Assembly: GCF_011684115.1 (NCBI RefSeq)
Contig: NZ_JAADJV010000007.1
Location: forward strand, 1 to 64,000
From: Rahnella aceris
Lineage (GTDB): Bacteria > Pseudomonadota > Gammaproteobacteria > Enterobacterales > Enterobacteriaceae
Direction of reading: 5' to 3'
Length of the DNA: 64,000 nucleotides
The translations under genes were made by a program, and so were the position numbers. Every line of letters starts with the position of its first letter. Position 1 is the first letter of the stretch. Positions 17,562-29,064 of this stretch are shown in pieces. A model generated the notes under the pieces. The model saw nothing but the letters and a program-made list of their open reading frames with translations, was not told where the DNA came from and did not search any database.

Positions 17562-19037
17562 ATGGCTAACTATTTCAACACACTGAACCTGCGTCAGCAG
17601 CTGGCACAACTGGGCAAATGCCGCTTTATGGGTCGCGATGAATTCGCGGACGAAGCCAGCTACCTCAAAGGTAAAAAAGTGGTGATTGTAGGCTGTGGCG
17701 CACAGGGCCTGAACCAGGGGCTGAACATGCGTGATTCCGGTCTGGATGTGTCCTACACCCTGCGTGCAGAAGCGATTGCTGAGAAGCGTGCTTCATGGCG
17801 TAAAGCGACCGAAAACGGCTTTAAAGTCGGTACTTACGAAGAACTGATCCCGCAGGCAGATCTGGTTATTAACCTGACACCAGACAAACAGCACAGCGCG
17901 GTAGTGAAAGCGGTTCAGCCTCTGATGAAAGACGGTGCAACACTGGGCTATTCCCACGGCTTCAACATCGTTGAAGTGGGCGAGCAAATCCGTAAAGACA
18001 TCACCGTGGTGATGGTTGCGCCGAAATGCCCGGGTACCGAAGTGCGTGAAGAATACAAACGTGGTTTCGGTGTACCAACACTGATCGCCGTTCACCCGGA
18101 AAACGACCCGAAAGGCGAAGGCATGGCGATCGCTAAAGCCTGGGCAGCTGCAACCGGCGGTCATCGTGCAGGTGTTCTGCAATCTTCCTTCGTTGCCGAA
18201 GTGAAATCTGACCTGATGGGCGAGCAGACTATCCTGTGCGGCATGTTGCAGGCGGGTTCTCTGCTGTGCTTCGACAAACTGGTTGCTGACGGCGTTGATG
18301 AAGCTTACGCAGAAAAACTGCTGCAGTTCGGCTGGGAAACCATCACCGAAGCGCTGAAACAAGGCGGCATCACGCTGATGATGGACCGTCTGTCTAACCC
18401 GGCGAAGTTGCGTGCTTATGCGCTGTCCGAACAACTGAAAGAGATCATGGCGCCGCTGTTCCAGAAACATATGGACGACATCATCTCTGGCGAATTCTCC
18501 AGCGGCATGATGGCTGACTGGGCGAACGACGATAAGAAACTGCTGACGTGGCGTGAAGAGACGGGCGCAACCGCATTCGAAAACGCGCCACAGTTCGAAG
18601 GTAAAATCTCCGAGCAGGAATACTTCGACCACGGTGTTGTGATGATTGCGATGGTGAAAGCAGGTGTTGAGCTGGCTTTCGAAACCATGGTAGCTTCCGG
18701 CATCATCGAAGAATCTGCTTACTACGAATCACTGCACGAACTGCCGCTGATCGCCAACACCGTTGCACGTAAGCGTCTGTACGAAATGAACGTGGTAATC
18801 TCCGATACGGCTGAATACGGTAACTACCTGTTCGCTAACGCTGCCGTACCGTTGCTGAAAGAGTTCATGACCACTCTGCAGGCAGGCGATTTGGGCAAAT
18901 CAGTTGCCGAAACTCAGGTTGATAACGCGCAGCTGCGCGATGTTAACGAAGCGATTCGCAATCACCCGATTGAGTCCATCGGCCGCACCCTGCGTGGCTA
19001 TATGACCGACATGAAACGCATTGCTGTAGCGAGTTAA
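17562..19037 (+). CDS. ilvC: Ketol-acid reductoisomerase (NADP+), class II
   Basis: A 491-aa long-form (class II) KARI, same length as E. coli. It isomerises and reduces acetolactate and acetohydroxybutyrate with NADPH and Mg2+. Rossmann motif [13 protein letters not shown] lies near residues 38-50, followed by the duplicated knotted helical domain. An ACGGAGC ribosome site precedes the ATG. It stands alone, divergent from its activator ilvY, and ends at a strong terminator shared with ppiC. Confidence 0.96.
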   Translation: MANYFNTLNLRQQLAQLGKCRFMGRDEFADEASYLKGKKVVIVGCGAQGLNQGLNMRDSGLDVSYTLRAEAIAEKRASWRKATENGFKVGTYEELIPQADLVINLTPDKQHSAVVKAVQPLMKDGATLGYSHGFNIVEVGEQIRKDITVVMVAPKCPGTEVREEYKRGFGVPTLIAVHPENDPKGEGMAIAKAWAAATGGHRAGVLQSSFVAEVKSDLMGEQTILCGMLQAGSLLCFDKLVADGVDEAYAEKLLQFGWETITEALKQGGITLMMDRLSNPAKLRAYALSEQLKEIMAPLFQKHMDDIISGEFSSGMMADWANDDKKLLTWREETGATAFENAPQFEGKISEQEYFDHGVVMIAMVKAGVELAFETMVASGIIEESAYYESLHELPLIANTVARKRLYEMNVVISDTAEYGNYLFANAAVPLLKEFMTTLQAGDLGKSVAETQVDNAQLRDVNEAIRNHPIESIGRTLRGYMTDMKRIAVAS

Positions 19038-19068
19038 TTCATTAACCCTCAGGTATGAAATAGAAATA

Positions 19069-19102
19069 AAAAGGGCACTGCATGAAAATGCGGTGCCCTT
19101 TC
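19069..19102. terminator. Bidirectional terminator ilvC / ppiC
   Basis: AAAAGGGCAC pairs with GTGCCCTTT; the loop also contains a short GCAT..ATGC pairing. A-runs and T-runs on either side allow termination of both ilvC and the convergent ppiC. Confidence 0.85.
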
Positions 19103-19126
19103 TTTTGGTTCTGTCTGAGGCAGAAC

Positions 19127-19408
19127 TTAGTTGCGGTACAAAATCTTAATGATGTGGTAACCGAACTGAGTGTGCAGCGGGCCCTGTGGCTCGATCAGCG
19201 GCGCAGAGAAAACCACTTTATCGAAAGCTGGCACCATTGCGCCTTGCTTGAATTCACCTAAATGGCCGCCTTTCTTGCCTGACGGACAGGTGGAATGTTT
19301 TTTAGCCAGTTTCTCAAAATCGCCACCGTTCTTCAGTTGTTCCAGAAGATCAAGTGCCTGTGCTTCTTCCTTTACCAGGATATGCATTGCTGCGGCAGTT
19401 TTTGCCAT
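19127..19408 (-). CDS. ppiC: Peptidyl-prolyl cis-trans isomerase C (parvulin)
   Basis: A 93-aa single-domain cytoplasmic parvulin, same length as E. coli PpiC. It keeps the [29 protein letters not shown] and [13 protein letters not shown] segments of the active site. It accelerates prolyl cis-trans isomerisation. ATG 19408 ([11 protein letters not shown]) is chosen by alignment; a 38-residue upstream extension of the frame is not conserved. It is divergent from rep. Confidence 0.95.
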   Translation of the reverse strand: MAKTAAAMHILVKEEAQALDLLEQLKNGGDFEKLAKKHSTCPSGKKGGHLGEFKQGAMVPAFDKVVFSAPLIEPQGPLHTQFGYHIIKILYRN

Positions 19409-19583
19409 GATAAGACCTTTTTGCGAGAGTGTTTCCAGAGGCGTAATGTAACATCTGAAACACTGCGGGGGGAATCCGGCCTGCATTCCATACATCACAA
19501 ATTGCGCCTTAAAGCCTGTCAATCTCAGGCGATGTTTCTGCTACAATCGCCGTCCTTGTCTATCAGGTGAGCAAAAATACGCC

Positions 19584-21608
19584 ATGCGATTAAACCCCAG
19601 CCAACAACACGCCGTCGAATTCGTCACCGGACCCTGCCTGGTTCTGGCGGGGGCTGGCTCCGGTAAAACCCGTGTAATTACCAATAAAATCGCACACCTG
19701 ATCCGTGAATGTGGCTATCAGGCACGTCACATTGCGGCTGTCACCTTTACCAATAAAGCCGCGCGTGAAATGAAAGAGCGTGTTGCACAAACCCTCGGTC
19801 GCAAAGAAGCGCGGGGCTTGCTTATTGCAACGTTCCACACGCTCGGGCTGGAAATCATCAAACGCGAATTTGCTGCCCTGGGGATGAAATCTAACTTCTC
19901 TTTATTTGATGATCAGGACCAGCTGGCGCTGCTGAAAGAGCTGAGCGAAAAATGGCTGGAGAACGATAAAACATTATTGCAGCAGCTGGTTTCCACGATC
20001 TCCAACTGGAAAAACGATCTGGTTGATCCTTCGCATGCCGCCGGGCTGGCGCGATCTGAACGTGATCAAATCTTTGCGCACTGCTACAGCCTTTATCACG
20101 ATCATATGCGCGCGTGTAATATTCTCGACTTCGATGACCTGATCCTGTTGCCTACGTTACTGCTGCAAAGTAATGAAGAAGTGCGTGAACGCTGGCAGAA
20201 CAAGTTGCGTTATCTGCTGGTCGATGAATATCAGGACACTAACACCAGCCAGTACATGATGGTGAAATTGCTGGTTGGCAACCGCGCACGTTTCACCGTT
20301 GTTGGTGACGATGACCAGTCGATTTACTCCTGGCGCGGTGCTCGACCGCAAAACCTGGTGCTGCTGAAAGAAGACTTCCCGCAGTTACAGGTCATCAAAC
20401 TTGAGCAAAATTACCGTTCCACCCAGCGCATTCTGAAAGCCGCCAACATTCTGATTGCCAATAATCCGCATGTGTTCGAGAAGCGCTTGTTCTCTGAACT
20501 GGCTTATGGCGAAACGCTGAAGGTCGTGACGGCGAATAATGAAGATCATGAATCCGAGCGGGTGGTCGGTGAGCTAATTGCTCATCATTTCATCAACAAA
20601 ACCGCTTATGGCGATTACGCGATTTTGTACCGTGGTAACCACCAGTCGCGTTTGTTTGAAAAAATGCTGATGCAAAACCGCATCCCGTACCGGATTTCCG
20701 GCGGCACGTCCTTCTTCTCCCGACCGGAGATTAAAGATCTGCTGGCCTATTTGCGTGTGCTGACCAATCCGGACGACGACAGCGCATTCCTGCGCATCGT
20801 TAACACGCCACGTCGTGAAATCGGCGCGGCCACCCTGCAGAAACTGGGGGAGTGGGCCAATCAGCGCAACAAAGGGCTGTTCAAAGCCAGTTTTGATATG
20901 GGGCTGAGCCAGTCTCTGACCGGACGCGGGCTGGAATCCCTGCAACGTTTCACGCACTGGATGGGCAATATCTCTGAGCTGGCCGAACGTGAGCCGGTTG
21001 CGGCTGTCCGGGATTTGATCCACGGCGTTGACTATGAAAGCTGGCTGTTTGAAACCTCGCCAAGCCCGAAAGCGGCTGAAATGCGCATGAAAAACGTTAA
21101 TCAGCTGTTCAGCTGGATGACGGAAATGCTTGAGGGTACCGATCTGGATGAGCCAATGACGCTCACGCAGGTGGTCACCCGCTTCACGCTGCGTGACATG
21201 ATGGAACGCGGTGAGAACGACGAAGAGCTGGACCAGGTTCAGCTGATGACGCTGCATGCTTCGAAAGGGCTGGAGTTCCCGTATGTGTATCTGGTCGGTA
21301 TGGAAGAAGGTTTGCTGCCGCATCAGAGCAGTATCGATGAAGACAACGTGGATGAAGAACGGCGTCTGGCTTATGTGGGGATTACCCGGGCACAAAAAGA
21401 GCTGACGTTTACACTCTGTCGCGAACGCCGTCAGTACGGCGAGCTGATCCGTCCGGAACCGAGCCGCTTCCTGCTGGAGTTACCGCAGGATGACCTGGCC
21501 TGGGAAAGCGAACGCAAAGTGGTAAGTGCGCAGGAACGCATGGTGAAAGGGCAAAGCCATCTGGAGAAAATTCGCGAGCAACTGGCGAAAGCGAAAGGCG
21601 GCAATTAG
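19584..21608 (+). CDS. rep: ATP-dependent DNA helicase Rep
   Basis: A 674-aa superfamily 1A 3'-5' helicase (E. coli 673 aa). Walker A GAGSGKT is at residues 23-29, with motif Ia [11 protein letters not shown], motif [10 protein letters not shown], motif [16 protein letters not shown], motif [12 protein letters not shown] and motif [12 protein letters not shown]. Rep rides with DnaB and clears nucleoproteins ahead of the replication fork. The start [14 protein letters not shown] aligns exactly with E. coli. It is monocistronic, with a terminator downstream. Confidence 0.97.
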   Translation: MRLNPSQQHAVEFVTGPCLVLAGAGSGKTRVITNKIAHLIRECGYQARHIAAVTFTNKAAREMKERVAQTLGRKEARGLLIATFHTLGLEIIKREFAALGMKSNFSLFDDQDQLALLKELSEKWLENDKTLLQQLVSTISNWKNDLVDPSHAAGLARSERDQIFAHCYSLYHDHMRACNILDFDDLILLPTLLLQSNEEVRERWQNKLRYLLVDEYQDTNTSQYMMVKLLVGNRARFTVVGDDDQSIYSWRGARPQNLVLLKEDFPQLQVIKLEQNYRSTQRILKAANILIANNPHVFEKRLFSELAYGETLKVVTANNEDHESERVVGELIAHHFINKTAYGDYAILYRGNHQSRLFEKMLMQNRIPYRISGGTSFFSRPEIKDLLAYLRVLTNPDDDSAFLRIVNTPRREIGAATLQKLGEWANQRNKGLFKASFDMGLSQSLTGRGLESLQRFTHWMGNISELAEREPVAAVRDLIHGVDYESWLFETSPSPKAAEMRMKNVNQLFSWMTEMLEGTDLDEPMTLTQVVTRFTLRDMMERGENDEELDQVQLMTLHASKGLEFPYVYLVGMEEGLLPHQSSIDEDNVDEERRLAYVGITRAQKELTFTLCRERRQYGELIRPEPSRFLLELPQDDLAWESERKVVSAQERMVKGQSHLEKIREQLAKAKGGN

Positions 21609-21629
21609 CCATTAAGCATGAGCCATTAA

Positions 21630-21664
21630 AAAAGCAGAGGCTGATGAATCAGGTCTCTGCTTTT
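21630..21664. terminator. Bidirectional terminator rep / gppA
   Basis: AAAAGCAGAG pairs with CTCTGCTTTT, and an internal CTGAT/ATCAG extends the stem. It lies between the convergent rep and gppA genes. Confidence 0.85.
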
Positions 21665-21685
21665 CTAACGTTTTACAACTGCTCA

Positions 21686-23176
21686 TCACTGTTCTTCGAC
21701 AAACAGCGGCCAGTGGACATAACTTTGCCAGTGGCTTTCCTGCTCTAATTCTTCAGCGCGCAAAGGATGCTGTTCCAGCCAGCCCTGCGGCACAATCACA
21801 CTCAGTTCATCATCATTAGCACGTAAACGCACAGCCGGCAGTGTGTCGTCGCGACGACGGCTGGCAAATATGATCGCCAGGCGCAGAATACGACAAAGAC
21901 GTTGTGCCTGACGCGGCGGCACGGCGTTTTGCTCATTGAGCAACGGTAAATCGAGCATGTTGTTCTGGTTTTGCAGTAACGTCGCCAGCAGTTTTTTCTG
22001 TGCTGGCGTGAAACCCGGTAAATCCAGATGACGGATCAGATAGGCTGCGTGATGCGGTGCTTTCTTGAAATCGACACTCAGCCCAATTTCGTGGATCAGG
22101 CAGGCACTGTTGAGCAGTTCACGGGCACGGGCATCCAGCTTCCATTCCTGAGCCACCTGCAGCGAAAAGTTCTCGGCCAGTTGCGCCACACGCTCGGCCT
22201 GCTCGTTATCCAGCAGATAACGGCGTTGCAGATTACGCAGCGTACGCTGACGGATATCCTGCTCGATCGGCAAATGCAGCATGCCGTAAACCAGACCTTC
22301 ACGCAGTGCACCACCCGCCAGTGTCATCATCTCGATGTTCAGCGTTTTGAAAATGGCGATCAGAATAGACAGTCCGCTCGGGAAAACCAGCGCACGTTCA
22401 AGGGTCAGACCTTCAATCTCCAGTTCTTCCAGCTTGCCGCACTGAATGGCGCGCTGTTTGAGCTGCTGAAGTTTAGGCAGTGTGATGCGTTCATCCATGC
22501 CCTGAGCGACCATGATTTCCTGCAAGGCTTGCACGGTACCTGAAGCGCCGACACAAATCTGCCAGCCATTGGCAATCAGCTCAGGTGCCACAGGAAGGAT
22601 CATGTCGGTCGCAGCCTGTTCAGCCTGATCAAAGTTTTCTTTTGCCAGATTTCGATCTGCAAAATACTGCTCCAGCCAGGTGACGCAGCCCATCGAAAGG
22701 CTATAAAGCGTGGTGGCCTGAGCCCCAATGCCGGTCACCAGTTCGGTGCTGCCACCACCAATATCGACCACCAGACGTTTATCTGGCCCGCCCGTGGTGT
22801 GAGCAACGCCGTGATAAATCAGACGTGCTTCTTCTTCACCGGTAATGACCTGAATCGGGCAACCGAGAATTGCCTGAGCTTTACCCAGAAACTCATCGGC
22901 ATTGCTGGCAAGACGCAGCGTTGCGGTGGCAACCACACGAATTTGGTCGCGCGGGATATCCTGCAATCTTTCAGAAAATAGTTTCAGGCATTGCCAGCCA
23001 CGCTGCATCGCTTCCTGAGAAAGCAGGTTTTGTTTATCCAGACCGGCTGCCAGACGCACTTTGCGCTTAATTCTGGCGAGGGTCTGGATACTGCCTGCCA
23101 CCTCACGAACAACCAGCATGTGAAAGCTGTTAGAGCCCAGATCAATCGCTGCATACAGTGAGGTGGAACTTAACAT
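21686..23176 (-). CDS. gppA: Guanosine-5'-triphosphate,3'-diphosphate pyrophosphatase
   Basis: A 496-aa member of the Ppx/GppA family (E. coli 494 aa). The actin-like ATPase fold shows [26 protein letters not shown] and the central [12 protein letters not shown] motif; the C-terminal part is HD-like. It hydrolyses pppGpp to ppGpp in the stringent response, and family members also act on polyphosphate. It starts 6 nt after the rhlB stop, so it is probably co-transcribed with rhlB. Confidence 0.94.
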   Translation of the reverse strand: MLSSTSLYAAIDLGSNSFHMLVVREVAGSIQTLARIKRKVRLAAGLDKQNLLSQEAMQRGWQCLKLFSERLQDIPRDQIRVVATATLRLASNADEFLGKAQAILGCPIQVITGEEEARLIYHGVAHTTGGPDKRLVVDIGGGSTELVTGIGAQATTLYSLSMGCVTWLEQYFADRNLAKENFDQAEQAATDMILPVAPELIANGWQICVGASGTVQALQEIMVAQGMDERITLPKLQQLKQRAIQCGKLEELEIEGLTLERALVFPSGLSILIAIFKTLNIEMMTLAGGALREGLVYGMLHLPIEQDIRQRTLRNLQRRYLLDNEQAERVAQLAENFSLQVAQEWKLDARARELLNSACLIHEIGLSVDFKKAPHHAAYLIRHLDLPGFTPAQKKLLATLLQNQNNMLDLPLLNEQNAVPPRQAQRLCRILRLAIIFASRRRDDTLPAVRLRANDDELSVIVPQGWLEQHPLRAEELEQESHWQSYVHWPLFVEEQ

Positions 23177-23182
23177 AGGTTA

Positions 23183-24475
23183 TCAGCCCGGACGTTTACG
23201 GTTGCTACGTGGTGCACTGCTGCGACGTGAAGACGAATTACTGTTGCGGCGCGGGCCGTTACCGGTGCGCGAGCGGGCAAGACGTTTTGCAGGAGGCAAA
23301 TCAGTTAACAGCGCATCGCTGTTGTATTTACTCACCGGAATGCTGTGGCCGGTATAGGTTTCTATCGCTGGCAGATTCAGGGCATATTCTTCACACGCCA
23401 GGCTGATGGAATGACCACTCAGACCCGCACGGCCGGTACGGCCAATGCGATGCACGTAGTCTTCACAGTCGTCAGGCAAGTCATAGTTAAAGACGTGTGT
23501 CACGGCAGGAATGTGCAAACCACGGGCAGCAACGTCGGTCGCAACCAGAATATCCAGCGTGCCTTTAGTGAAGTCTTCCAGAACGCGAAGGCGTTTTTTC
23601 TGCGGGACGTCACCGGTCAGCAAACCGACGCGGTGTCCGTCGGCAGCCAGATGGCCCCAGACATCTTCACAACGGTGTTTGGTGTTTGCAAAAATAATGC
23701 AACGATCCGGCCATTCCTCTTCAATCAGCGTCTGTAACAGGCGCATTTTTTCTTCATTTGAAGGATAGAACAGCTCTTCCTGAATACGGTGGCCCGTTTT
23801 TTGTTCCGGTTCGATCTCAATCGACTCGGCATTATTCATGTTTTCGAACGCCAGTTCTTTCACACGATAGGAAAGCGTTGCTGAGAACAGCATGTTCAGG
23901 CGTTGATTAGCAGGAGGCATCCGGCGGAACAACCAGCGGATATCTTTGATGAAGCCCAGATCGAACATACGGTCTGCTTCATCCAGTACCACCACCTGGA
24001 TCGCGCCCAGGTCGATGTGGTTCTGTTTAGTGTAATCGATTAAACGGCCGGTGGTTCCGATCAGGATGTCCACGCCGCTTTCCAGCACTTTAAGCTGTTT
24101 GTCGTAACCGTCGCCGCCATACGCCAGACCTAATTTCAGCCCGGTAGATTCAGATAATGCTTCGGCGTCGGAGTGAATCTGCACCGCGAGTTCACGCGTA
24201 GGTGCCATGATCAAGGCACGCGGCTGGTTAGTCTGACGACCTTCCGCAGCAGGGTGAGAAAGCAGATAATGGAAAGTAGACGCTAAAAAAGCCAGCGTCT
24301 TGCCGGTACCGGTTTGCGCCTGACCTGCAACATCACGCCCAGCGAGCGTGATTGGCAATGCCAATGCCTGAATAGGAGTACAGTAATGGAACCCTTTCTT
24401 TTCAAGGGCTTCTACTGCCAGCGGGTGCAGGGCGAAGTCGGAAAACTTCTGTTCGGTCAAGTGTGTTTTGCTCAT
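23183..24475 (-). CDS. rhlB: ATP-dependent RNA helicase RhlB
   Basis: A 430-aa DEAD-box helicase (E. coli 421 aa). The Q motif is at the N-terminus, Walker A AQTGTGKT at residues 53-60, DEAD at 165-168, SAT in FSATLS and [10 protein letters not shown] in domain 2. The C-terminal tail is Ser/Arg/Asn-rich and basic, a likely RNA-binding extension. RhlB is the helicase of the RNase E degradosome. It is divergent from trxA and followed closely by gppA. Confidence 0.96.
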   Translation of the reverse strand: MSKTHLTEQKFSDFALHPLAVEALEKKGFHYCTPIQALALPITLAGRDVAGQAQTGTGKTLAFLASTFHYLLSHPAAEGRQTNQPRALIMAPTRELAVQIHSDAEALSESTGLKLGLAYGGDGYDKQLKVLESGVDILIGTTGRLIDYTKQNHIDLGAIQVVVLDEADRMFDLGFIKDIRWLFRRMPPANQRLNMLFSATLSYRVKELAFENMNNAESIEIEPEQKTGHRIQEELFYPSNEEKMRLLQTLIEEEWPDRCIIFANTKHRCEDVWGHLAADGHRVGLLTGDVPQKKRLRVLEDFTKGTLDILVATDVAARGLHIPAVTHVFNYDLPDDCEDYVHRIGRTGRAGLSGHSISLACEEYALNLPAIETYTGHSIPVSKYNSDALLTDLPPAKRLARSRTGNGPRRNSNSSSRRSSAPRSNRKRPG

Positions 24476-24592
24476 AGTGTGGTAGAATATCAGCTAACTA
24501 TTGCTTTACGAAAGCGTATCCGGTGAAATAAAGTCAACCTGATGTTGGTTAATGCTACATCAACAAGGTAAAGATAATCCTTTGGAGTAAAC

Positions 24593-24919
24593 ATGAGCGA
24601 TAAAATTATTCACCTGACCGATGACAGTTTCGACAACGACGTATTGAAAGCCGAAGGGCTGGTGCTGGTCGATTTTTGGGCAGAGTGGTGCGGACCATGT
24701 AAGATGATCGCTCCAATTCTGGATGAAATTGCCACTGAGTTCGAAGGCAAGCTGACCATCGCGAAACTGAATATCGACGAAAACCCAGGTACTGCACCTA
24801 AATACGGCATCCGTGGTATTCCTACCCTGCTGTTATTTAAAGGCGGCGAAGTCGCAGCAACTAAAGTTGGCGCACTGTCGAAAGGTCAGCTGAAAGAGTT
24901 CTTAACAGCTAATCTGTAA
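24593..24919 (+). CDS. trxA: Thioredoxin 1
   Basis: A 108-aa thioredoxin with active site WCGPC (Cys33 and Cys36), the cis-Pro loop RGIPTLLLF and the Asp of VDFWAEW. It is a cytoplasmic disulfide reductase that uses TrxB/NADPH, donates to ribonucleotide reductase and PAPS reductase, and serves as a T7 polymerase factor in E. coli. TTTGGAG precedes the ATG. It is followed by a long hairpin and the rho leader, as in E. coli. Confidence 0.97.
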   Translation: MSDKIIHLTDDSFDNDVLKAEGLVLVDFWAEWCGPCKMIAPILDEIATEFEGKLTIAKLNIDENPGTAPKYGIRGIPTLLLFKGGEVAATKVGALSKGQLKEFLTANL

Positions 24920-25334
24920 TCGGTCGGGATGACCCAAGCCAGGTGTTTAGCGGGCTGTCGTGTTTTTCACATTGTCCGCTAGACGCCTGTCAAGAAGCGT
25001 GCTAAGTTTACGCTTACTGCAAATAGAGCTTACCTGTAGTTTGATTCTTACGTTTTACTCTGTTGTGTCAAAAACATCTGCCTATAAAGTTTCTTTGAAT
25101 AATAATTAAATTGAACTGGCACTGTGCTTGACCATCTAACGGTTTTGACAAAATCGGCTTTAAGACACCTTCAATATCAGCACTATCCCTCAAGAATCGC
25201 CCGCGAGCGACTACCTGCGGCTGGATTTCCGGGCTGTTATTTAAGTGTCATACAATAAACAGGCATGGATGACCCTGCCATACCCATTCACGACAGATGT
25301 TCGAGACATACCCCGAGTTTAAGAACCCACCATT
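24920..25334 (+). promoter_or_regulatory. trxA 3' hairpin and rho leader region
   Basis: A 415-bp gap. Immediately after trxA a 15-bp stem (24941-24955 with 24974-24988, three G-U pairs, 18-nt loop) can form without a U-tract. The rest is the upstream region of rho, which in E. coli is long and mediates Rho-dependent autoregulation. I could not identify an E. coli-like rhoL peptide or a confident promoter. Nothing else is recognisable. Confidence 0.5.
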
Positions 25335-26594
25335 ATGAATCTTACCGAATTAAAGAATACGCCGGTCTCTGACCTGATTGCACTCGGCGAAAATATGGGA
25401 CTGGAAAACCAGGCCCGCATGCGCAAGCAAGACATTATCTTTTCAATATTGAAGCAGCATGCGAAAAGCGGAGAAGACATCTTCGGTGATGGCGTACTGG
25501 AGATATTGCAGGATGGATTTGGTTTCCTCCGCTCCGGAGACAGTTCCTACCTCGCAGGCCCCGACGACATCTACGTATCTCCAAGCCAAATCCGCCGCTT
25601 CAACCTTCGTACTGGCGACACCATTTCCGGTAAAATCCGCCCACCTAAAGAAGGTGAACGTTATTTTGCCCTGTTGAAAGTTAACGAAGTTAACTACGAC
25701 AAACCAGAAAACGCCCGCAGCAAAATCCTGTTTGAAAACTTAACCCCTCTGCATGCAAATTCACGTCTGCGTATGGAACGGGGTAACGGTTCAACAGAAG
25801 ATTTGACCGCTCGCGTACTGGACTTAGCGTCTCCAATTGGCCGTGGCCAACGTGGTCTGATTGTTGCGCCGCCGAAAGCCGGTAAAACCATGCTGCTGCA
25901 AAACATCGCGACCAGCATTGCGTATAACCACCCTGATTGCGTACTGATGGTTCTGCTGATTGACGAACGTCCGGAAGAAGTGACCGAGATGCAGCGTCTG
26001 GTGAAAGGCGAAGTTATCGCTTCCACCTTTGACGAACCGGCATCCCGACACGTTCAGGTCGCCGAAATGGTGATCGAGAAGGCGAAGCGTCTGGTTGAGC
26101 ATAAGAAAGATGTGATCATTCTGCTGGACTCCATTACCCGCCTGGCACGTGCTTACAATACCGTGGTACCGGCTTCAGGCAAGGTACTGACCGGTGGTGT
26201 GGACGCCAACGCCTTGCACCGTCCAAAACGTTTCTTCGGTGCTGCGCGTAACGTGGAAGAGGGCGGCAGCCTGACCATCATCGCTACTGCGCTGGTCGAT
26301 ACCGGTTCTAAAATGGATGAAGTTATCTATGAAGAATTTAAAGGTACCGGTAACATGGAATTACATCTGGCGCGTAAAATCGCTGAAAAACGTGTATTCC
26401 CTGCCATCGACTACAACCGCTCTGGTACCCGTAAAGAAGAGCTGTTGACCACTTCTGAAGAACTGCAAAAAATGTGGATCCTGCGTAAAATCATTCATCC
26501 GATGGGTGAGATTGATGCGATGGAATTCCTCATCAACAAGCTTGCAATGACTAAGACAAATGACGACTTCTTCGACATGATGAAACGTTCGTAA
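25335..26594 (+). CDS. rho: Transcription termination factor Rho
   Basis: A 419-aa hexameric RNA-dependent ATPase/helicase, same length and nearly the same sequence as E. coli. The N-terminal cold-shock RNA-binding fold (about 50-120) contains [13 protein letters not shown]. Walker A APPKAGKT is at 178-185 (Lys184), with Walker [11 protein letters not shown]. It terminates untranslated or rut-containing transcripts. A strong intrinsic terminator follows. Confidence 0.98.
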   Translation: MNLTELKNTPVSDLIALGENMGLENQARMRKQDIIFSILKQHAKSGEDIFGDGVLEILQDGFGFLRSGDSSYLAGPDDIYVSPSQIRRFNLRTGDTISGKIRPPKEGERYFALLKVNEVNYDKPENARSKILFENLTPLHANSRLRMERGNGSTEDLTARVLDLASPIGRGQRGLIVAPPKAGKTMLLQNIATSIAYNHPDCVLMVLLIDERPEEVTEMQRLVKGEVIASTFDEPASRHVQVAEMVIEKAKRLVEHKKDVIILLDSITRLARAYNTVVPASGKVLTGGVDANALHRPKRFFGAARNVEEGGSLTIIATALVDTGSKMDEVIYEEFKGTGNMELHLARKIAEKRVFPAIDYNRSGTRKEELLTTSEELQKMWILRKIIHPMGEIDAMEFLINKLAMTKTNDDFFDMMKRS

Positions 26595-26613
26595 TTTGGT
26601 GTAACGTCAGATC

Positions 26614-26641
26614 AACGCCACGCACAGTCGTGGCGTTTTTT
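26614..26641 (+). terminator. Terminator after rho
   Basis: ACGCCACG pairs with CGTGGCGT around a 6-nt loop, followed by six T. It separates rho from the wec operon. Confidence 0.9.
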
Positions 26642-26881
26642 GCTTTTGGTGGCTACCATAATGCTACTTTGGGAAGATTGTCAGACTATTCGGATAATAG
26701 CTGATGGTTTTCCACGTGCCCTTTCTTTACTTTGTCGGTTGATTGCCCAAGAAATGGCAGCAGATAAGGTCTTGCCCGAGACAAAACCATAACTGCCACC
26801 ATAGGATATGATTTAAGGCTGTGAGGTTTATGATGCTTTCGACTCCACACACCTTATTTTTGCAGAAGAGAATTCTTAACT

Positions 26882-27967
26882 GTGAATTTACTCAATATGA
26901 GTACTGAGCTAGCTGTTGTTTTCGTATTTTCATTCCTCTTTTTATTCGTTGCCCGGAAGGTAGCGAATAAAATCGGACTTGTTGATAAGCCAAATTTTCG
27001 TAAGCGTCACCAGGGACTGATCCCACTGGTGGGTGGGATCTCTGTATTTGCTGGCGTTTGCTTTGCCTTTCTGATCACCAGTTATACCATCCCCCATGGC
27101 TATCTTTACCTTGCCTGCGCCGGACTACTGGTATTAGTCGGTGGTCTGGATGACCGTTTCGATATCAGTGTCAAAACCCGGGCGATGGTTCAGGCTGTGG
27201 TCGCTGTTGCGATGATGAGTTTTGCTAACCTCACCCTTCGCAGCCTCGGACATCTGATTGGTCCCTGGGAAATGGTATTAGGCCCGTTTGGCTATCTTGT
27301 CACCCTGTTTGCCGTTTGGGCTGCTATTAATGCCTTCAACATGGTCGACGGTATTGATGGCTTACTGGGTGGCTTGTCTTGTGTCAGCTTTGGCTCGTTA
27401 GGCATTATCATGTACGACAGCGGACACATGGAACTCGCGTTTTGGTGCTTCGCGATGATTGCCGCGATCATCCCCTATATTTTACTCAATCTGGGTGTTT
27501 TAGGGCCCCGTTACAAAGTCTTTATGGGTGACGCTGGCAGCACGCTGATAGGGTTTACTGTCATCTGGATCCTCCTGCAAAGTACGCAAGGTGAATCTCA
27601 TCCGATGAATCCGGTGACGGCACTTTGGCTTATCGCTATTCCCCTGATGGACATGGTTGCCATCATGTACCGACGCCTTCGCAAAGGAATGAGCCCGTTC
27701 TCAGCGGATCGTCAGCACATTCATCATTTGATCATGCGTGCAGGTTTTACTTCTCGCCAGGCTTTCGTCTTAATTACCGTCGCTGCCGCCATTCTGGCGG
27801 GGATTGGCGTGGTGGGCGAACATCTGAGTTTTGTTCCCGAATGGATAATGCTGGCTTTATTCTTCGTTGCCTTCCTGGTGTACGGCATTTGCATCAAGCA
27901 CGCCTGGCGCGTGGCGCGGTTTATTAAACGGGTTAAAAGACGTTTGCGCCGTTCCTCTAATCAATAA
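26882..27967 (+). CDS. wecA: UDP-GlcNAc:undecaprenyl-phosphate GlcNAc-1-phosphate transferase
   Basis: A 361-aa polytopic membrane enzyme that starts ECA (and many O-antigens) by forming Und-PP-GlcNAc. Conserved GGLDDRFDIS, NAFNMVDGIDGLLGGLS, FMGDAGSTLIGF and DRQHIHHLIMRAGF mark the Mg2+ and nucleotide sites. About 11 TM segments. The GTG at 26882 gives MNLLNMST, parallel to the GTG-initiated E. coli protein; an internal ATG at 26897 is possible. First gene of a ten-gene operon running to wecG. Confidence 0.95.
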   Translation: MNLLNMSTELAVVFVFSFLFLFVARKVANKIGLVDKPNFRKRHQGLIPLVGGISVFAGVCFAFLITSYTIPHGYLYLACAGLLVLVGGLDDRFDISVKTRAMVQAVVAVAMMSFANLTLRSLGHLIGPWEMVLGPFGYLVTLFAVWAAINAFNMVDGIDGLLGGLSCVSFGSLGIIMYDSGHMELAFWCFAMIAAIIPYILLNLGVLGPRYKVFMGDAGSTLIGFTVIWILLQSTQGESHPMNPVTALWLIAIPLMDMVAIMYRRLRKGMSPFSADRQHIHHLIMRAGFTSRQAFVLITVAAAILAGIGVVGEHLSFVPEWIMLALFFVAFLVYGICIKHAWRVARFIKRVKRRLRRSSNQ

Positions 27968-27996
27968 TCACTCTTTTAAGCAAGGGCATACTGGCT

Positions 27997-29064
27997 GTGG
28001 ATAAACCAGAAATGATGAGAAACCAGAACGAACACGCCATTGAGAACGAGCTTGATATCCGTGGGTTGTGCTGCACTTTATGGAACGGAAAATTCTGGAT
28101 TGCAGGTCTGGCGATACTCTTTGCCTTAATCGCCCTGGGCTCGTCTTACCTGATGAAACAGGAGTGGAGTTCCACGGCGATCACGGATCGACCTACGGTC
28201 AATAATCTTTCGTCCTATTTCTCGCAGGCACAGTTTCTGCGTAATTTGGATGTGCATAACGCGCCGCAGTCAGACGCCAGCAGGCCACCCATTTCTGATG
28301 AAGCCTACAACGAGTTTGTCATGCAACTCGCGGCTTATGACACCCGCCGGGATTTCTGGCTGCATAGCCCTTATTACAAGCAACGTCAGGAAAATGATGC
28401 GCGTGCTGATGCCGTTCTGCTGGATGAAATGATCAATGACATTCAGTTTACTGCCCGTGATGTACCGAAAGTGCCGAACGATATTGTGAAACTCACTGCG
28501 GAAAACGCGGCTGATGCTAATAAGCTTTTGCGCCAGTATGTCGATTTTGCCAGCCAGCGTGCTGCACAGCATCTGTATGATGAACTGGAAGGTGCGTGGG
28601 CGGCACGAACGCAGTCAATGAAAGCGCAGGTCAAACGTCAGAAAGAAGTTGCTCAGACTATTTTCAAGCGCACCACGCATAATACTGAGCAGGCACTGAA
28701 GATTGCTCAGCAGCAAAACATTCATAAAAGTGTGACTGACACGCCCGCTGAAGAATTACCGGATTCCGATATGTTCCTGCTGGGTGTGCCCATGCTCAAG
28801 GCCCGTCTTGAATTACTGCAAGCATCCGGTCCGGGGTATGATCTGGACTACGATCAGAACCGTGCGATGCTGTCGACCCTCAACGTCGGGCCAACGCTTA
28901 CGGCAAAATTCCAGACTTATCGTTATTTGAGAACGCCTGAAGAACCTGTAAAACGTGACAGCCCGCGCCGGGCATTACTGATGATTATGTGGGGCATTGT
29001 CGGTGGTTTAATCGGGGCTGGTGTTGCCCTGACTCGCCGTAAAAATAAGAGAAACACATTGTGA
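27997..29064 (+). CDS. wzzE: ECA chain-length determinant WzzE
   Basis: A 355-aa polysaccharide co-polymerase of the Wzz family. It has an N-terminal TM (about residues 32-52), a large periplasmic alpha-helical domain and a C-terminal TM with the Pro/Gly-rich [11 protein letters not shown]. It sets the modal length of ECA made by WzyE. The GTG at 27997 is used by the open frame; ATG codons at 28012 and 28015 are alternatives. The stop overlaps the wecB start by 4 nt. Confidence 0.93.
   Translation: MDKPEMMRNQNEHAIENELDIRGLCCTLWNGKFWIAGLAILFALIALGSSYLMKQEWSSTAITDRPTVNNLSSYFSQAQFLRNLDVHNAPQSDASRPPISDEAYNEFVMQLAAYDTRRDFWLHSPYYKQRQENDARADAVLLDEMINDIQFTARDVPKVPNDIVKLTAENAADANKLLRQYVDFASQRAAQHLYDELEGAWAARTQSMKAQVKRQKEVAQTIFKRTTHNTEQALKIAQQQNIHKSVTDTPAEELPDSDMFLLGVPMLKARLELLQASGPGYDLDYDQNRAMLSTLNVGPTLTAKFQTYRYLRTPEEPVKRDSPRRALLMIMWGIVGGLIGAGVALTRRKNKRNTL

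Noticed and set aside
17793..18632. 279-aa antisense frame in ilvC
   Set aside because: It is a shadow of ilvC, with Phe/His-rich nonsense composition.
24929..24979. 16-codon frame after trxA as rhoL candidate
   Set aside because: The sequence does not resemble E. coli RhoL, and the frame runs through the trxA 3' hairpin.
25264..25368. 34-codon frame overlapping the rho start
   Set aside because: It begins with a plausible ATG but has only a weak ribosome site and no similarity I recognise; it overlaps rho in another frame.
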